The notes below the pieces were generated by a model. It did not search any database. It was given only the letters and a program-made list of their open reading frames with translations, and had not been told where the DNA came from. A program made the position numbers and the translations under genes. Positions 15,671 through 20,948 of a stretch of DNA of 20,948 bases are shown one piece after another. This DNA comes from Oscillospiraceae bacterium. Lineage in GTDB: Bacteria > Bacillota > Clostridia > Oscillospirales > Acutalibacteraceae. Each line of letters opens with the position of its first letter. Within the stretch, counting starts at the first letter, position 1. The stretch spans positions 1-20,948 of the forward strand of contig JAISWM010000074.1 in the NCBI GenBank assembly GCA_031270785.1, in the 5' to 3' direction.

Positions 15671-15788
15671 TGTAGCTGTTATAGTAAAAACCCTTTAAAA
15701 CTACGGTATTTTTGTTCTTTTACTTTGCCATAGGGGAGAAAGAAACACAAATAACGGTATGCTTTTAAATGATTTTTAGTCAGCTATA
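15671..15788. repeat. Complete family B element between fmt and the zinc peptidase gene
   Basis: Inverted ends TGTAGCTGTTATAGTAAAAA and, on the other strand, TATAGCTGACTAAAAATC continue inward over about 40 bases (TTTAAAA, ACGGTATTT, TTGTT arms). They enclose a weak core, TTTGCCATAGGGG. The fmt stop codon TGA (15782-15780) and its last two codons fall inside the right end of this element. Confidence 0.7.
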
Positions 15789-16724
15789 CCTCCTATCTCC
15801 TAATAAATCATTTTTTAATATTTTATATCCTCTTGTAAATTCTTCTGCTTTAATCCTTTTTTTCCCCTCTAACTGTACTTCTGAAAGCTCAAGCGATGTG
15901 CCACCCCCGCAACTTATAATTAAAGGGTTTATGTTTAATACTTCTCCCGGTATATTAGAAGGCATATCCGATATTTTAGCCTTATAAATTTTTAATAATT
16001 TATTTTTTTTAATATAGGTATATGCTATGGGCCAAGGATTCATTCCTCTTATCAAATTATAAACTTCCTTTGAAAGTTTATTCCAGTCTATCTTTGCGTC
16101 TATTTTTTTTATTATACCGGAATAACTGGCAAGCAGTTCATCTTGTTTAATTCGGATTAATTTATTGTTTTCTAATAACTTGATTGTTTCAATTAACAGA
16201 TTCGCGCCTGCATGAGACATTTTCTTAAATAAACTTTCTGAAGTATCATCTTCTAATATTTCTATTTCCTTTGCTAAAAGTATATCCCCCGTATCTAAAC
16301 CTTCATCCATCAGCATCGTCGTGATACCCGTAACTTTTTCCCCATTAATTATACTCCGCTGAATAGGTGCCGCTCCACGGTATTTGGGGAGTAAAGATCC
16401 ATGAACGTTTATACATCCGTATTTCGGAATATTTAAAACTTCTTTCGGAAGAATTTTCCCGTAAGCGGCCACTACTATCGCGTCCGGCTCAAGGGCTTTT
16501 ATAGTGCCTATTACTTCATCACTTCGCAAAGTAGTTGGCTGAAAAATTTTTATGTTGTTTTTTATAGCACAAGATTTTACAGGTGAAAAAACCAATTCGT
16601 GCTGCTTTCTTCCTACCGGTTTATCCGGCTGAGTAAACGCGCCTAAAATACAGTACCCGTTATCAATCAGTTTTTGAAAAGTCGGTACCGCAAAGTCAGG
16701 CGTACCCATAAAAATTATTTTCAT
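15780..16724 (-). CDS. fmt: Methionyl-tRNA formyltransferase
   Basis: Fmt formylates initiator Met-tRNA using 10-formyltetrahydrofolate, enabling bacterial translation initiation. From the start at 16724 the protein has 314 residues, the family norm. It opens with MKIIFMGTPDFAVPTFQKL and has catalytic residues N106 and H108 in INVHGSLLPKYRGAAPIQR and D144 in MDEGLDTGDILL. The C-terminal OB-like tRNA-binding domain runs from about 205. I use the ATG at 16724 because TGGAGA lies seven bases upstream and homology starts there, not the ATG 14 codons earlier. The final Tyr-Ser-stop is supplied by a family B element. The def gene often found upstream is not here; tandem repeats occupy that space. 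Confidence 0.97.
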   Translation of the reverse strand: MKIIFMGTPDFAVPTFQKLIDNGYCILGAFTQPDKPVGRKQHELVFSPVKSCAIKNNIKIFQPTTLRSDEVIGTIKALEPDAIVVAAYGKILPKEVLNIPKYGCINVHGSLLPKYRGAAPIQRSIINGEKVTGITTMLMDEGLDTGDILLAKEIEILEDDTSESLFKKMSHAGANLLIETIKLLENNKLIRIKQDELLASYSGIIKKIDAKIDWNKLSKEVYNLIRGMNPWPIAYTYIKKNKLLKIYKAKISDMPSNIPGEVLNINPLIISCGGGTSLELSEVQLEGKKRIKAEEFTRGYKILKNDLLGDRRYS

Positions 16725-16739
16725 ATTTATTTCTCCATG

Positions 16740-17135
16740 TAAGCAAATTCGGCGGTTATGTCTCAAAATAATTGGGACTTCTTCTTTTTCCCCCCGCCAT
16801 CGGCGGGATATGGAGAGATATTACCAACTAATTTGATCCACAACCAAATTCGGCTTATAATAAAATCTTTTCAAACAATGACATTTTTGTTCTTTCCCCC
16901 GCCGACTCGCGGGGTGTGGAGAGATATTATCAACTAATTTAACCCACAACCAAATTCGGCTTATAGTAAAAACCTTTTCAAACAGTGACATTTTTGTTCT
17001 GTCCCCCGCCTGCGGCGGGGGGGAGAAATATTACCAACTAATTTGACCCACCACCAAATTCGGCGTATAGTAAAATCTTTTTCAAACAGTAACATTTTTG
17101 TTCTTTCCCCCGCCGACTCGCGGGGGAAAGAAACG
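16740..17135. repeat. Tandem array of ~105-bp composite A+B repeat units upstream of fmt
   Basis: CCAAATTCGGC opens successive units at 16844, 16950 and 17054 (spacing 106 and 104), with a related start at 16744. Each unit holds ATAGTAAAAACCTTTTCAAA, TGACATTTTTGTTC, a GC hairpin (cores near 16791-16805, 16899-16914, 17002-17018 and 17107-17122) and ATATTACCAACTAATTTG. The hairpin loops differ between units while the arms are kept. Confidence 0.7.
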
Positions 17136-17463
17136 TAAATAATACCACGTTCCTAAATGGTTTTTGCTATATTTTGTTTTTTCTTCACACTTTAATCGCT
17201 TTTAGGTGGTGGCCCAAATTAATTGATAATGTCTTTTCCCCCGCCTATGGCGGGGGGAAAAGAAGAAATTTCAACTATTTTGAGACACGACCCGGCAAGT
17301 CCGCGCTGCCTCATAGGGTAGCCAATAAAATATGTTACCGAACTTTGCACAATATTGCAATAAAAGCAACTGCTCTTCTTTCAAAAAAGTAAATTTGTTT
17401 GCACGGTCTCTCCCCACCACCGGGTTATGTTTCAAAATAATTGAAGCTTCTTCTAATTTTGGG
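17136..17463. repeat. Family B end, family A element and family C-like arm downstream of the exported-protein operon
   Basis: ATACCACGTTCCTAAATGG (about 17142) is a B end. GGTGGTGGCCCAAATTAATT (about 17206) opens an A element with core CCCCCGCCTATGGCGGGGG (about 17238-17256), ending TTTTGAGACACGACCCGG near 17294. GTAAATTTGTTTGCACGG (about 17388) is a C-like arm. No gene was seen. Confidence 0.6.
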
Positions 17464-18015
17464 TCACACCCTCACAATACCCGCACCGACTCCGTGCATC
17501 AAATTTGTTATGGTTTGAATAGGTTCCGTATCCCCAACAACATGTTTTGCTCCTCTGAAAAATATAAAAGCAAAAAATAAAGTTTTAAAAAAATCACAAT
17601 AATATACGATTTTGCGAACGCTATCTTTATAATGGTTGTAAATTAATTTCTTGTTTGCGGTCGAAACACTTTCTCCCGTACCTTCAGAAGAGGTAACTGT
17701 TAAGGCGGTTGTTAATGCGGGATTGTCCAATAGTGATGGCACTGGTGTTTTTTCAATGTACATTGGAGAATAATGATGATAGGGTGTCCATACATTCAGA
17801 GTTAGATCTAATATGAACAGAATTACATTTATTGCAATCCTTACAGCGTTTTTTGTACCTTCAGAAGAGGTAGCTGCAGCGTCGGTTGCTGCAGTGGTGG
17901 TTGACGTGGTATTGGTATTTTGCGGCACTATTTTTCTCGCGTGTATTAGATTACAATCGTATATCAGTAAAGCTGAAGATATAAATATGGCCAGAATTTT
18001 TTTTATTTTATTCAT
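17464..18015 (-). CDS. Exported low-complexity membrane protein, paralogue 2
   Basis: No known family recognised. The 183 residues start with a signal-peptide-like segment (MNKIKKILAIFISSALLIYD, 1-20) and then ARKIVPQNTN (26-35), shared almost exactly with the gene just upstream. A Thr/Ala-rich stretch (36-50), a hydrophobic span (about 57-76), a loop with HHYSP and a second copy of SSEGT (50-54 and 109-113) follow. A second span (about 137-156) ends near FRGAKHVVG. A GGGGG ribosome binding site about ten bases upstream overlaps the end of the preceding gene, so the two form an operon. The stop lies at the edge of a family A repeat. An extracytoplasmic or envelope location is inferred from the signal and spans; function is unknown. 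Confidence 0.75.
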   Translation of the reverse strand: MNKIKKILAIFISSALLIYDCNLIHARKIVPQNTNTTSTTTAATDAAATSSEGTKNAVRIAINVILFILDLTLNVWTPYHHYSPMYIEKTPVPSLLDNPALTTALTVTSSEGTGESVSTANKKLIYNHYKDSVRKIVYYCDFFKTLFFAFIFFRGAKHVVGDTEPIQTITNLMHGVGAGIVRV

Positions 18016-18022
18016 TTTTATA

Positions 18023-18571
18023 TTATCCCCCTATTATAAACATTAGTGCAAGTATTGCATTTGCTATATCCCATGTGGTTTGAACAAAATTCCACAACAT
18101 ATTGCTTCCAAAGGCAATTTGGAAATTTTGGGCAACGAAAAAAATTAATTTCGCTCCTCCTATTATTAAAGAACCCACACTATAAAAGAGAAAGTATTTA
18201 CGAAAGCCGGGGCTAAAGACAAAGTTATCAAAAAAATTCATGAGTAAATATTCCCTATAACTTACAGGTGCAAAATTTTCTTTAGTATCTGCAGAAGCGT
18301 CGGTTGCTGCTCCAGCGCCGGTTGCTACAGCGTTGGTTGCTCCAGTGGTGGTTGCTGCAGTGGTGGTTGCTCCAGTGGTGGTTGCTACAGCGTCGGTTGC
18401 TCCAGTGGTTGTTGCTACAGCGTCGGTTGCTCCAGTGGTGGTTGCCACAGCGTCGGTTGACGTGGAATTTGTATTTTGCGGCACTATTTTTCTTGCGTGC
18501 ATTAGATTACAATTGGCTATCAGTAAAGCTGAAGATATAAGTATAGATAAAATTTTTTTTATTTTATTCAT
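18023..18571 (-). CDS. Exported protein with five 10-residue Ala/Thr repeats, paralogue 1
   Basis: No known family recognised. The start at 18571 is supported by AAGGAGG 10-12 bases upstream. The 182-residue product has a signal-like N-terminus (1-26) and the block ARKIVPQNTN (26-35) shared with its neighbour. Five decapeptide repeats occupy 40-89 (DAVATTTGAT three times, then TTAATTTGAT and NAVATGAGAA). An aromatic segment, YREYLLMNFFDNFVFSPGF, then leads to hydrophobic spans at about 126-148 and 161-180. The cysteine at 21 is not in a good lipobox. Seven bases separate it from the downstream paralogue. Nucleotide identity with that gene is high over the first 110 bases, indicating recent duplication. 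It is probably a membrane or surface protein with a variable-length stalk. Confidence 0.78.
   Translation of the reverse strand: MNKIKKILSILISSALLIANCNLMHARKIVPQNTNSTSTDAVATTTGATDAVATTTGATDAVATTTGATTTAATTTGATNAVATGAGAATDASADTKENFAPVSYREYLLMNFFDNFVFSPGFRKYFLFYSVGSLIIGGAKLIFFVAQNFQIAFGSNMLWNFVQTTWDIANAILALMFIIGG
18305..18454 (-). repeat. In-frame 30-bp tandem repeat, five units
   Basis: Five consecutive 30-base units encode residues 40-89 of the exported protein. On the plus strand each looks like GCGTCGGTTGCTCCAGTGG followed by TGGTTGCTACA with small changes. The unit is a multiple of three, so gain or loss of units changes stalk length without breaking the frame. Confidence 0.9.
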
Positions 18572-18599
18572 TTTTTTGTTTTCCTCCTTATACAAAAAA

Positions 18600-18935
18600 T
18601 ACAATTTAAAAGCATGATAATTTGCGTTTCTTTCCCCCCAGGGGCGAAGGAAGGGCGAAAATGTTACTTAGAAGCATGATAATTTGTGCCGCTTTTCCCC
18701 CGCCAGGGGCGGGGATATGATTGCTTATACAGTAAAAGCCTTTTAAAGCAGTGACATTTTTGTTTTTTCCCCCGCATTCGGCGGGCTATGTCTCAAAATA
18801 ATTGAAACTTCTTCTTTCGCCCACACGTTCTAGCGGGGGGGGGAGATATTACCAACTAATTTGACCCACAACCTTCGGCGGGGGAAAAACGCAAATAATA
18901 CCACGTTTCTAAATGGTTTTTGCTATATACAGGTT
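18600..18935. repeat. Mixed family A and B elements between the thiamine carrier and the exported-protein operon
   Basis: AGCATGATAATTTGCG (about 18612) and a second copy (about 18672) are B-like ends, each followed by a degraded core (CCCCCAGGGGCG; CCCCCGCCAGGGGCGGGG). GGCTATGTCTCAAAATAATT (about 18783) opens an A element ending TTTGACCCACAACC near 18872. A B end, ATACCACGTTTCTAAATGG, closes the block at about 18898. No gene was seen. Confidence 0.6.
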
Positions 18936-18944
18936 AAGACCGAA

Positions 18945-19487
18945 TTAAATTTTATTTTTGGCAAACTTTAGTATCAGCGGGCATATTATAAGGCTTAAAA
19001 TTGTTTCGGGAAAAATGTAAATACTATTGTAAATCAGAGAGTAGGCTAAAATATTTAGGCCGGGCCACAAAAGATTTTTCCAAATTACAATTCCCGATAT
19101 TGTGGTACTTATAAGGCGTATTATCATCGCTAAAGTTATTCCCAAACTTGCCGCTATTTTCCCTTTAATTTTAAACATTGATGATAAACCCAAAGAAGTA
19201 TAAGGTATAATGTAGTCTAGGAAAAATACGGCTATGATACTGAAAAAATTCGTTGCCGGCGGCACTTGGAACCCAAGTATTACTTTTATGATGCCATACG
19301 TAAAGCCGGCATAAATACCCCAAGAAGGACCAAATATAAGCGAAGACATTATAATTGGAATCGGACTTAAATTGATTGACCCTCCGTATGGCATTTTCAG
19401 AGCAAATATTTTTCCAAAAATTATAGAAAGAGCTATTAACATACTGCATTTAAGCATAGTAGAAATATTATTTTTCACTGATACCAT
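18945..19487 (-). CDS. thiT: ThiT-like thiamine ECF transporter S component
   Basis: S components bind a vitamin in the membrane and are energised by a shared EcfAA'T module encoded elsewhere. The 180 residues are almost entirely hydrophobic (six spans expected). They carry ThiT-like blocks: INLSPIPIIMSSLIFGPSWG near 39-58, GFTYGIIKVILGFQVPP near 62-78, and ISGIVIW followed by AYSLIYNSIYIFPE near 130-157, closely resembling the ThiT pattern YSLIYNGSYLLPE. From memory, the acidic residue before the LG motif (Glu in ThiT) is Asp here, and the His before ISG is not His, so the ligand is less certain than the fold. The ATG at 19487 sits too close to AGGTG; the GTG at 19478 (Val4) has better spacing and may be the true start. 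No TPP riboswitch was seen upstream. Confidence 0.8.
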   Translation of the reverse strand: MVSVKNNISTMLKCSMLIALSIIFGKIFALKMPYGGSINLSPIPIIMSSLIFGPSWGIYAGFTYGIIKVILGFQVPPATNFFSIIAVFFLDYIIPYTSLGLSSMFKIKGKIAASLGITLAMIIRLISTTISGIVIWKNLLWPGLNILAYSLIYNSIYIFPETILSLIICPLILKFAKNKI

Positions 19488-19525
19488 TCACCTAAAATTT
19501 TGTTTCGAAAACACTCTACCATATT

Positions 19526-19554
19526 ATTATACAACGCGATGATATGATTTTCAA
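19526..19554 (-). promoter_or_regulatory. Promoter of the ThiT-like gene
   Basis: On the minus strand TTGAAA (19554-19549) and a perfect TATAAT (19531-19526) are separated by exactly 17 bases. They lie about 40 bases upstream of the start. Five of six and six of six positions match consensus. Confidence 0.75.
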
Positions 19555-19599
19555 TATGCAATTTTATTATTTTTATAATTTAATTTTAAAACGCCGAAT

Positions 19600-19779
19600 T
19601 TTACAGCAAAAACCATTTAGAAACACGGTATTATTTACGTTTTTACCCCGCATTTGGGTGATGGGGTCAAATTAGTTGATAATATCTTCCCCCCCCCGCC
19701 CGAGGCGGGTGAAAAAGAAGAGATTTCAATTATTTTGAGACATGGCCGCATTTGGCGGGGGAAAAATCAAAAATGTTAC
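19600..19779. repeat. Family B half-element and family A element
   Basis: ACAGCAAAAACCATTTAG and ACGGTATTATTTACG (19611-19643) form a B end. GGGGTCAAATTAGTTGATAA (about 19662) opens an A element with core CCCGCCCGAGGCGGG (about 19695-19709), ending TTTTGAGACATGGCC near 19747. Confidence 0.6.
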
Positions 19780-19896
19780 TATAGCTGTTTCGTTTGAAAA
19801 GCGTTTGATTTTTATGACTTTCTCCCAGCCGACGGCTGGGATAAGGTACACGGATAAATTTATTTTTGAGGGCTGTTTTAAATCGTAACAGCTATA
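19780..19896. repeat. Family C palindromic element, copy 2 (117 bp)
   Basis: This is the reverse-orientation copy of 235-351 and has the same length. Ends are TATAGCTGTTTCG and CGTAACAGCTATA. The central hairpin TCTCCCAGCCGACGGCTGGGA lies near 19821-19841. Its right end stops 22 bases short of the stop codon of the frame at 19918. Confidence 0.75.
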
Positions 19897-19917
19897 TTTT
19901 AAAAGGTTTTGACTATA

Positions 19918-20112
19918 TCAGGCAAGTTGTGGTTGTGGCCGATTTGCAGAAAATCGACTTTTGGCCTGCGCTACGGTTGCTGTCAAACTCCCTACTATTG
20001 TTATCCCCGTTACTATTCCTGCTACTAACAGTTGGGTCAAAAGTGGTGTTTCAGCTTCAGTTGTTCCATCCCCAGTTGTTTCGGCCTCAGCTGCTCCGTG
20101 CTCAGCAGCCAT
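19918..20112 (-). CDS. Membrane-anchor reading frame overlapping the end of the Rab-like GTPase gene
   Basis: This 64-residue frame starts with ATG at 20112-20110, inside the last codons of the GTPase gene (ATGGCTGCTGA overlap). It begins with Ala/Thr/Glu-rich five-residue units (AAEHG, AAEAE, TTGDG, TTEAE) and has one hydrophobic span at about 24-48 (PLLTQLLVAGIVTGITIVGS). It ends in a short basic tail (KSRFSANRPQPQLA). The 15-base repeat that encodes the GTPase tail continues in phase through its first 21 codons. I therefore think it was the C-terminal anchor of the same protein, now out of frame. It could still be made by coupled re-initiation, though no clear ribosome binding site precedes it. 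Confidence 0.55.
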   Translation of the reverse strand: MAAEHGAAEAETTGDGTTEAETPLLTQLLVAGIVTGITIVGSLTATVAQAKSRFSANRPQPQLA

Positions 20113-20182
20113 ACTCTAGTTGCCACACTCTAGCTGCTGCGGCTCTAGCAGCTGCGGCTCTAGCTGTCTCGTCTCTAGCTGC
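20050..20182 (-). repeat. 15-base coding repeat array spanning the frame break, nine units
   Basis: On the minus strand, units resembling GCAGCTAGAGCCGCA run at 20182-20168, 20167-20153 and 20152-20138. Two units of only 14 bases follow (20137-20124, GCAGCTAGAGTGTG; 20123-20110, GCAACTAGAGTATG). Four more of 15 bases come next (20109-20095, 20094-20080, 20079-20065 and 20064-20050). The two short units together shift the frame by two bases and create the GTPase stop. Confidence 0.9.
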
Positions 20183-20743
20183 AACAACTCTATTTGTTGC
20201 ATTGCTCAACATTTTTCTGAGATCTTCTATTCCTTCGCCCGTTTTAGCACTTACAAAGCATAATTCTTCTATATGATGTTCTTTCGCTTTTTCCGTAATG
20301 CGTGCCAACTTATCGGCCGTATTTCCCGTATCTGTTTTAGTTACCACTGCACAAATCAGTATGTTTTCAGGGCAGTCATTTTTTGTATATTCCACCCACT
20401 CATCAAAATTTGGATTAGCACAATCAATGCAAATGACCACTATGCTCACGCCCCTACAATACATCATGAGTAGATGACGATAGTCTTTTCGACCGTTGGT
20501 ATCCCAAAGTTGAAGCTCATTATTACCGTATTTTGTATTAACATAGGCCGCTCCTATGGTAGGAGAAACGTGATCATTAAATTCCCCAGACTGCAATCTC
20601 TCAAACATTGTTGTTTTTCCCACTTCTGAATCTCCTAAAAGTACCGCTTTGACCACATCATCAGATGCAGCAGAAACATTAATTAAATTTGAAAACATAA
20701 TAACAAACGTGCAAATCAGTGCCATAAATTTTTTAAATTTCAT
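20102..20743 (-). CDS. Secreted Rab-like small GTPase with altered switch II
   Basis: The 213 residues begin with a classical signal peptide (MKFKKFMALICTFVIMFSNL, probable cleavage after A25 in NVSA). A complete Ras-superfamily domain follows at about 30-180: P-loop GDSEVGKT (37-44), switch I threonine T62 in SPTIG, G3 WDTNG (80-84), G4 TKTD (135-138) and G5 SAK (165-167). Rab-type features are IGAAY (63-67), LQLWDT (77-82) and YCRG (95-98). The residue equal to Rab/Ras catalytic glutamine is R85 (DTNGR instead of DTAGQ), which should impair hydrolysis. The tail (185-205) has Arg every five residues in poly-Ala, then VWQLEYGC ending in cysteine. GAGGAG eight bases upstream supports the start. 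Small GTPases are cytosolic, so a signal peptide suggests delivery toward a eukaryotic host; that role is inference. Confidence 0.9.
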   Translation of the reverse strand: MKFKKFMALICTFVIMFSNLINVSAASDDVVKAVLLGDSEVGKTTMFERLQSGEFNDHVSPTIGAAYVNTKYGNNELQLWDTNGRKDYRHLLMMYCRGVSIVVICIDCANPNFDEWVEYTKNDCPENILICAVVTKTDTGNTADKLARITEKAKEHHIEELCFVSAKTGEGIEDLRKMLSNATNRVVAARDETARAAAARAAAARVWQLEYGC

Positions 20744-20806
20744 AATGTTGACGCTCCTCTATTTTTTAATTTGTTATAATTTAATTCCAACATGTTTTTT
20801 ACGCCT

Positions 20807-20812
20807 TGTCAA
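20807..20812 (-). promoter_or_regulatory. Possible -35 box upstream of the Rab-like gene
   Basis: The minus strand reads TTGACA here, but the hexamer 17 bases downstream (TGGAAT) is a poor -10. A TATAAC nearer the gene has the wrong spacing. A promoter is likely in this region, but its exact elements are uncertain. Confidence 0.3.
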
Positions 20813-20848
20813 GCAAATAATACTATTTTTAAGTAAAATTTTTTGCTT

Positions 20849-20948
20849 CGTCCACCTATCCCCGATGCAGAGCATACGGGGCATTACGGCGGACTTGGCA
20901 GGCTTCCTTCGGAAGCCGCCCGCAAAAATCATTGGAGCCGCGACCTAG
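20849..20948. other. GC-rich segment with two strong hairpins at the right edge
   Basis: Composition changes sharply from AT-rich to GC-rich. CCCCGATGC-AGA-GCAT-A-CGGGG forms one hairpin with a bulged A (about 20861-20881), and GGCTTCC-TTC-GGAAGCC forms another (about 20901-20917). A plus-strand frame through it ends in TAG at the last bases (ADLAGFLRKPPAKIIGAAT), but no start or homology supports a gene. It could be part of a structured RNA or a repeat running past the edge. It does not belong to families A-D. Confidence 0.4.

Noticed and set aside
18505..18513. Lipobox making the exported proteins lipoproteins
   Set aside because: Residues before Cys21 are IAN in one paralogue and IYD in the other, and neither fits the usual small residue at -1.
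18304..18617. Two plus-strand frames rich in Leu/Trp/Gln or Val/Ala opposite the decapeptide repeats
   Set aside because: The 30-bp repeat keeps all frames open. The minus strand has the ribosome binding site, signal peptide and paralogue.
20102..20104. C-terminal Cys of the GTPase as a Rab prenylation signal
   Set aside because: Rab prenylation motifs usually carry two cysteines (CC or CXC). This single terminal Cys comes from a frame-shifted repeat unit and is more likely accidental.
20849..20948. Signal recognition particle RNA on the minus strand (TTCCGAAGGAAGCCTGCC resembles its apical loop)
   Set aside because: The SRP helix 8 pattern with its GGAA loop and asymmetric bulge is not reproduced. 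The motif folds as a simple hairpin with a three-base loop.
1..20948. tRNA or rRNA genes
   Set aside because: No T-loop (GGTTCGAATCC-like) plus acceptor pairing was found by eye in any gap; a tRNA scan would settle this.

Overview
The window is an AT-rich bacterial chromosome segment whose real genes all lie on the minus strand. Gene content and neighbourhood point to the Bacillota, most likely Clostridia: pheS followed by pheT, greA followed by lysS, fmt followed by a YugP-type zinc peptidase, a BcrA-like ABC pair, a ThiT-type thiamine carrier, and strong AGGAGG ribosome binding sites. UGA is an ordinary stop. Several features suggest a reduced, host-associated and possibly endosymbiotic genome: about a third of the window is repeat-filled intergenic DNA, conserved operons are split by repeats, there are remnants of a restriction locus, and there is a secreted eukaryote-like Rab GTPase. 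The species cannot be fixed from the sequence alone.

Layout from left to right. 1-72: promoter and probable start of a gene running out of the left edge. 445-2517: pheT, lacking the usual OB-fold tRNA-binding domain. 2615-3993: a GC-richer island with a full-length orphan hsdS and the tail of a DUF1016-like nuclease gene. 4490-5503: pheS, separated from pheT by that island. 5948-7138: metK. 7339-8415: tsaD. 8853-10361: lysS. 11100-11573: greA, with a perfect consensus promoter and a TTG start. 12044-13742: an ABC-2 permease and its ATPase. 14965-15663: membrane zinc peptidase. 15780-16724: fmt. 17464-18571: a two-gene operon of paralogous exported low-complexity proteins. 18945-19487: ThiT-like protein. 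19918-20743: a signal-peptide-bearing Rab-like GTPase, whose apparent C-terminal membrane anchor now lies in another frame.

Between nearly all genes lie short non-coding palindromic elements. Most have a GC-rich core of the form CCCCGCC-nnn-GGCGGGG. I separate four families. A has ends like GGTTGTGGGTCAAA and is about 80-90 bp. B has ends like TATAGTAAAAACC. C is 117 bp, with two full copies at opposite ends of the window. D has ends TAGACCTGTCCGTAAA and is 146 bp when free of insertions. They are nested in one another, tandemly duplicated, and sometimes supply the last codons or stop of a gene. They look like non-autonomous mobile elements, but no transposase is present here.

The housekeeping genes form a normal core for translation (PheST, LysS, Fmt, TsaD), methylation (MetK) and transcription (GreA). 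The right-hand third is different: three exported products with short-unit coding repeats (10-residue units in one, 5-residue units in another). The most notable is a secreted Rab-like GTPase with the catalytic glutamine replaced by arginine. I consider 17464-20743 the part most likely to contain an undescribed host-interaction system.
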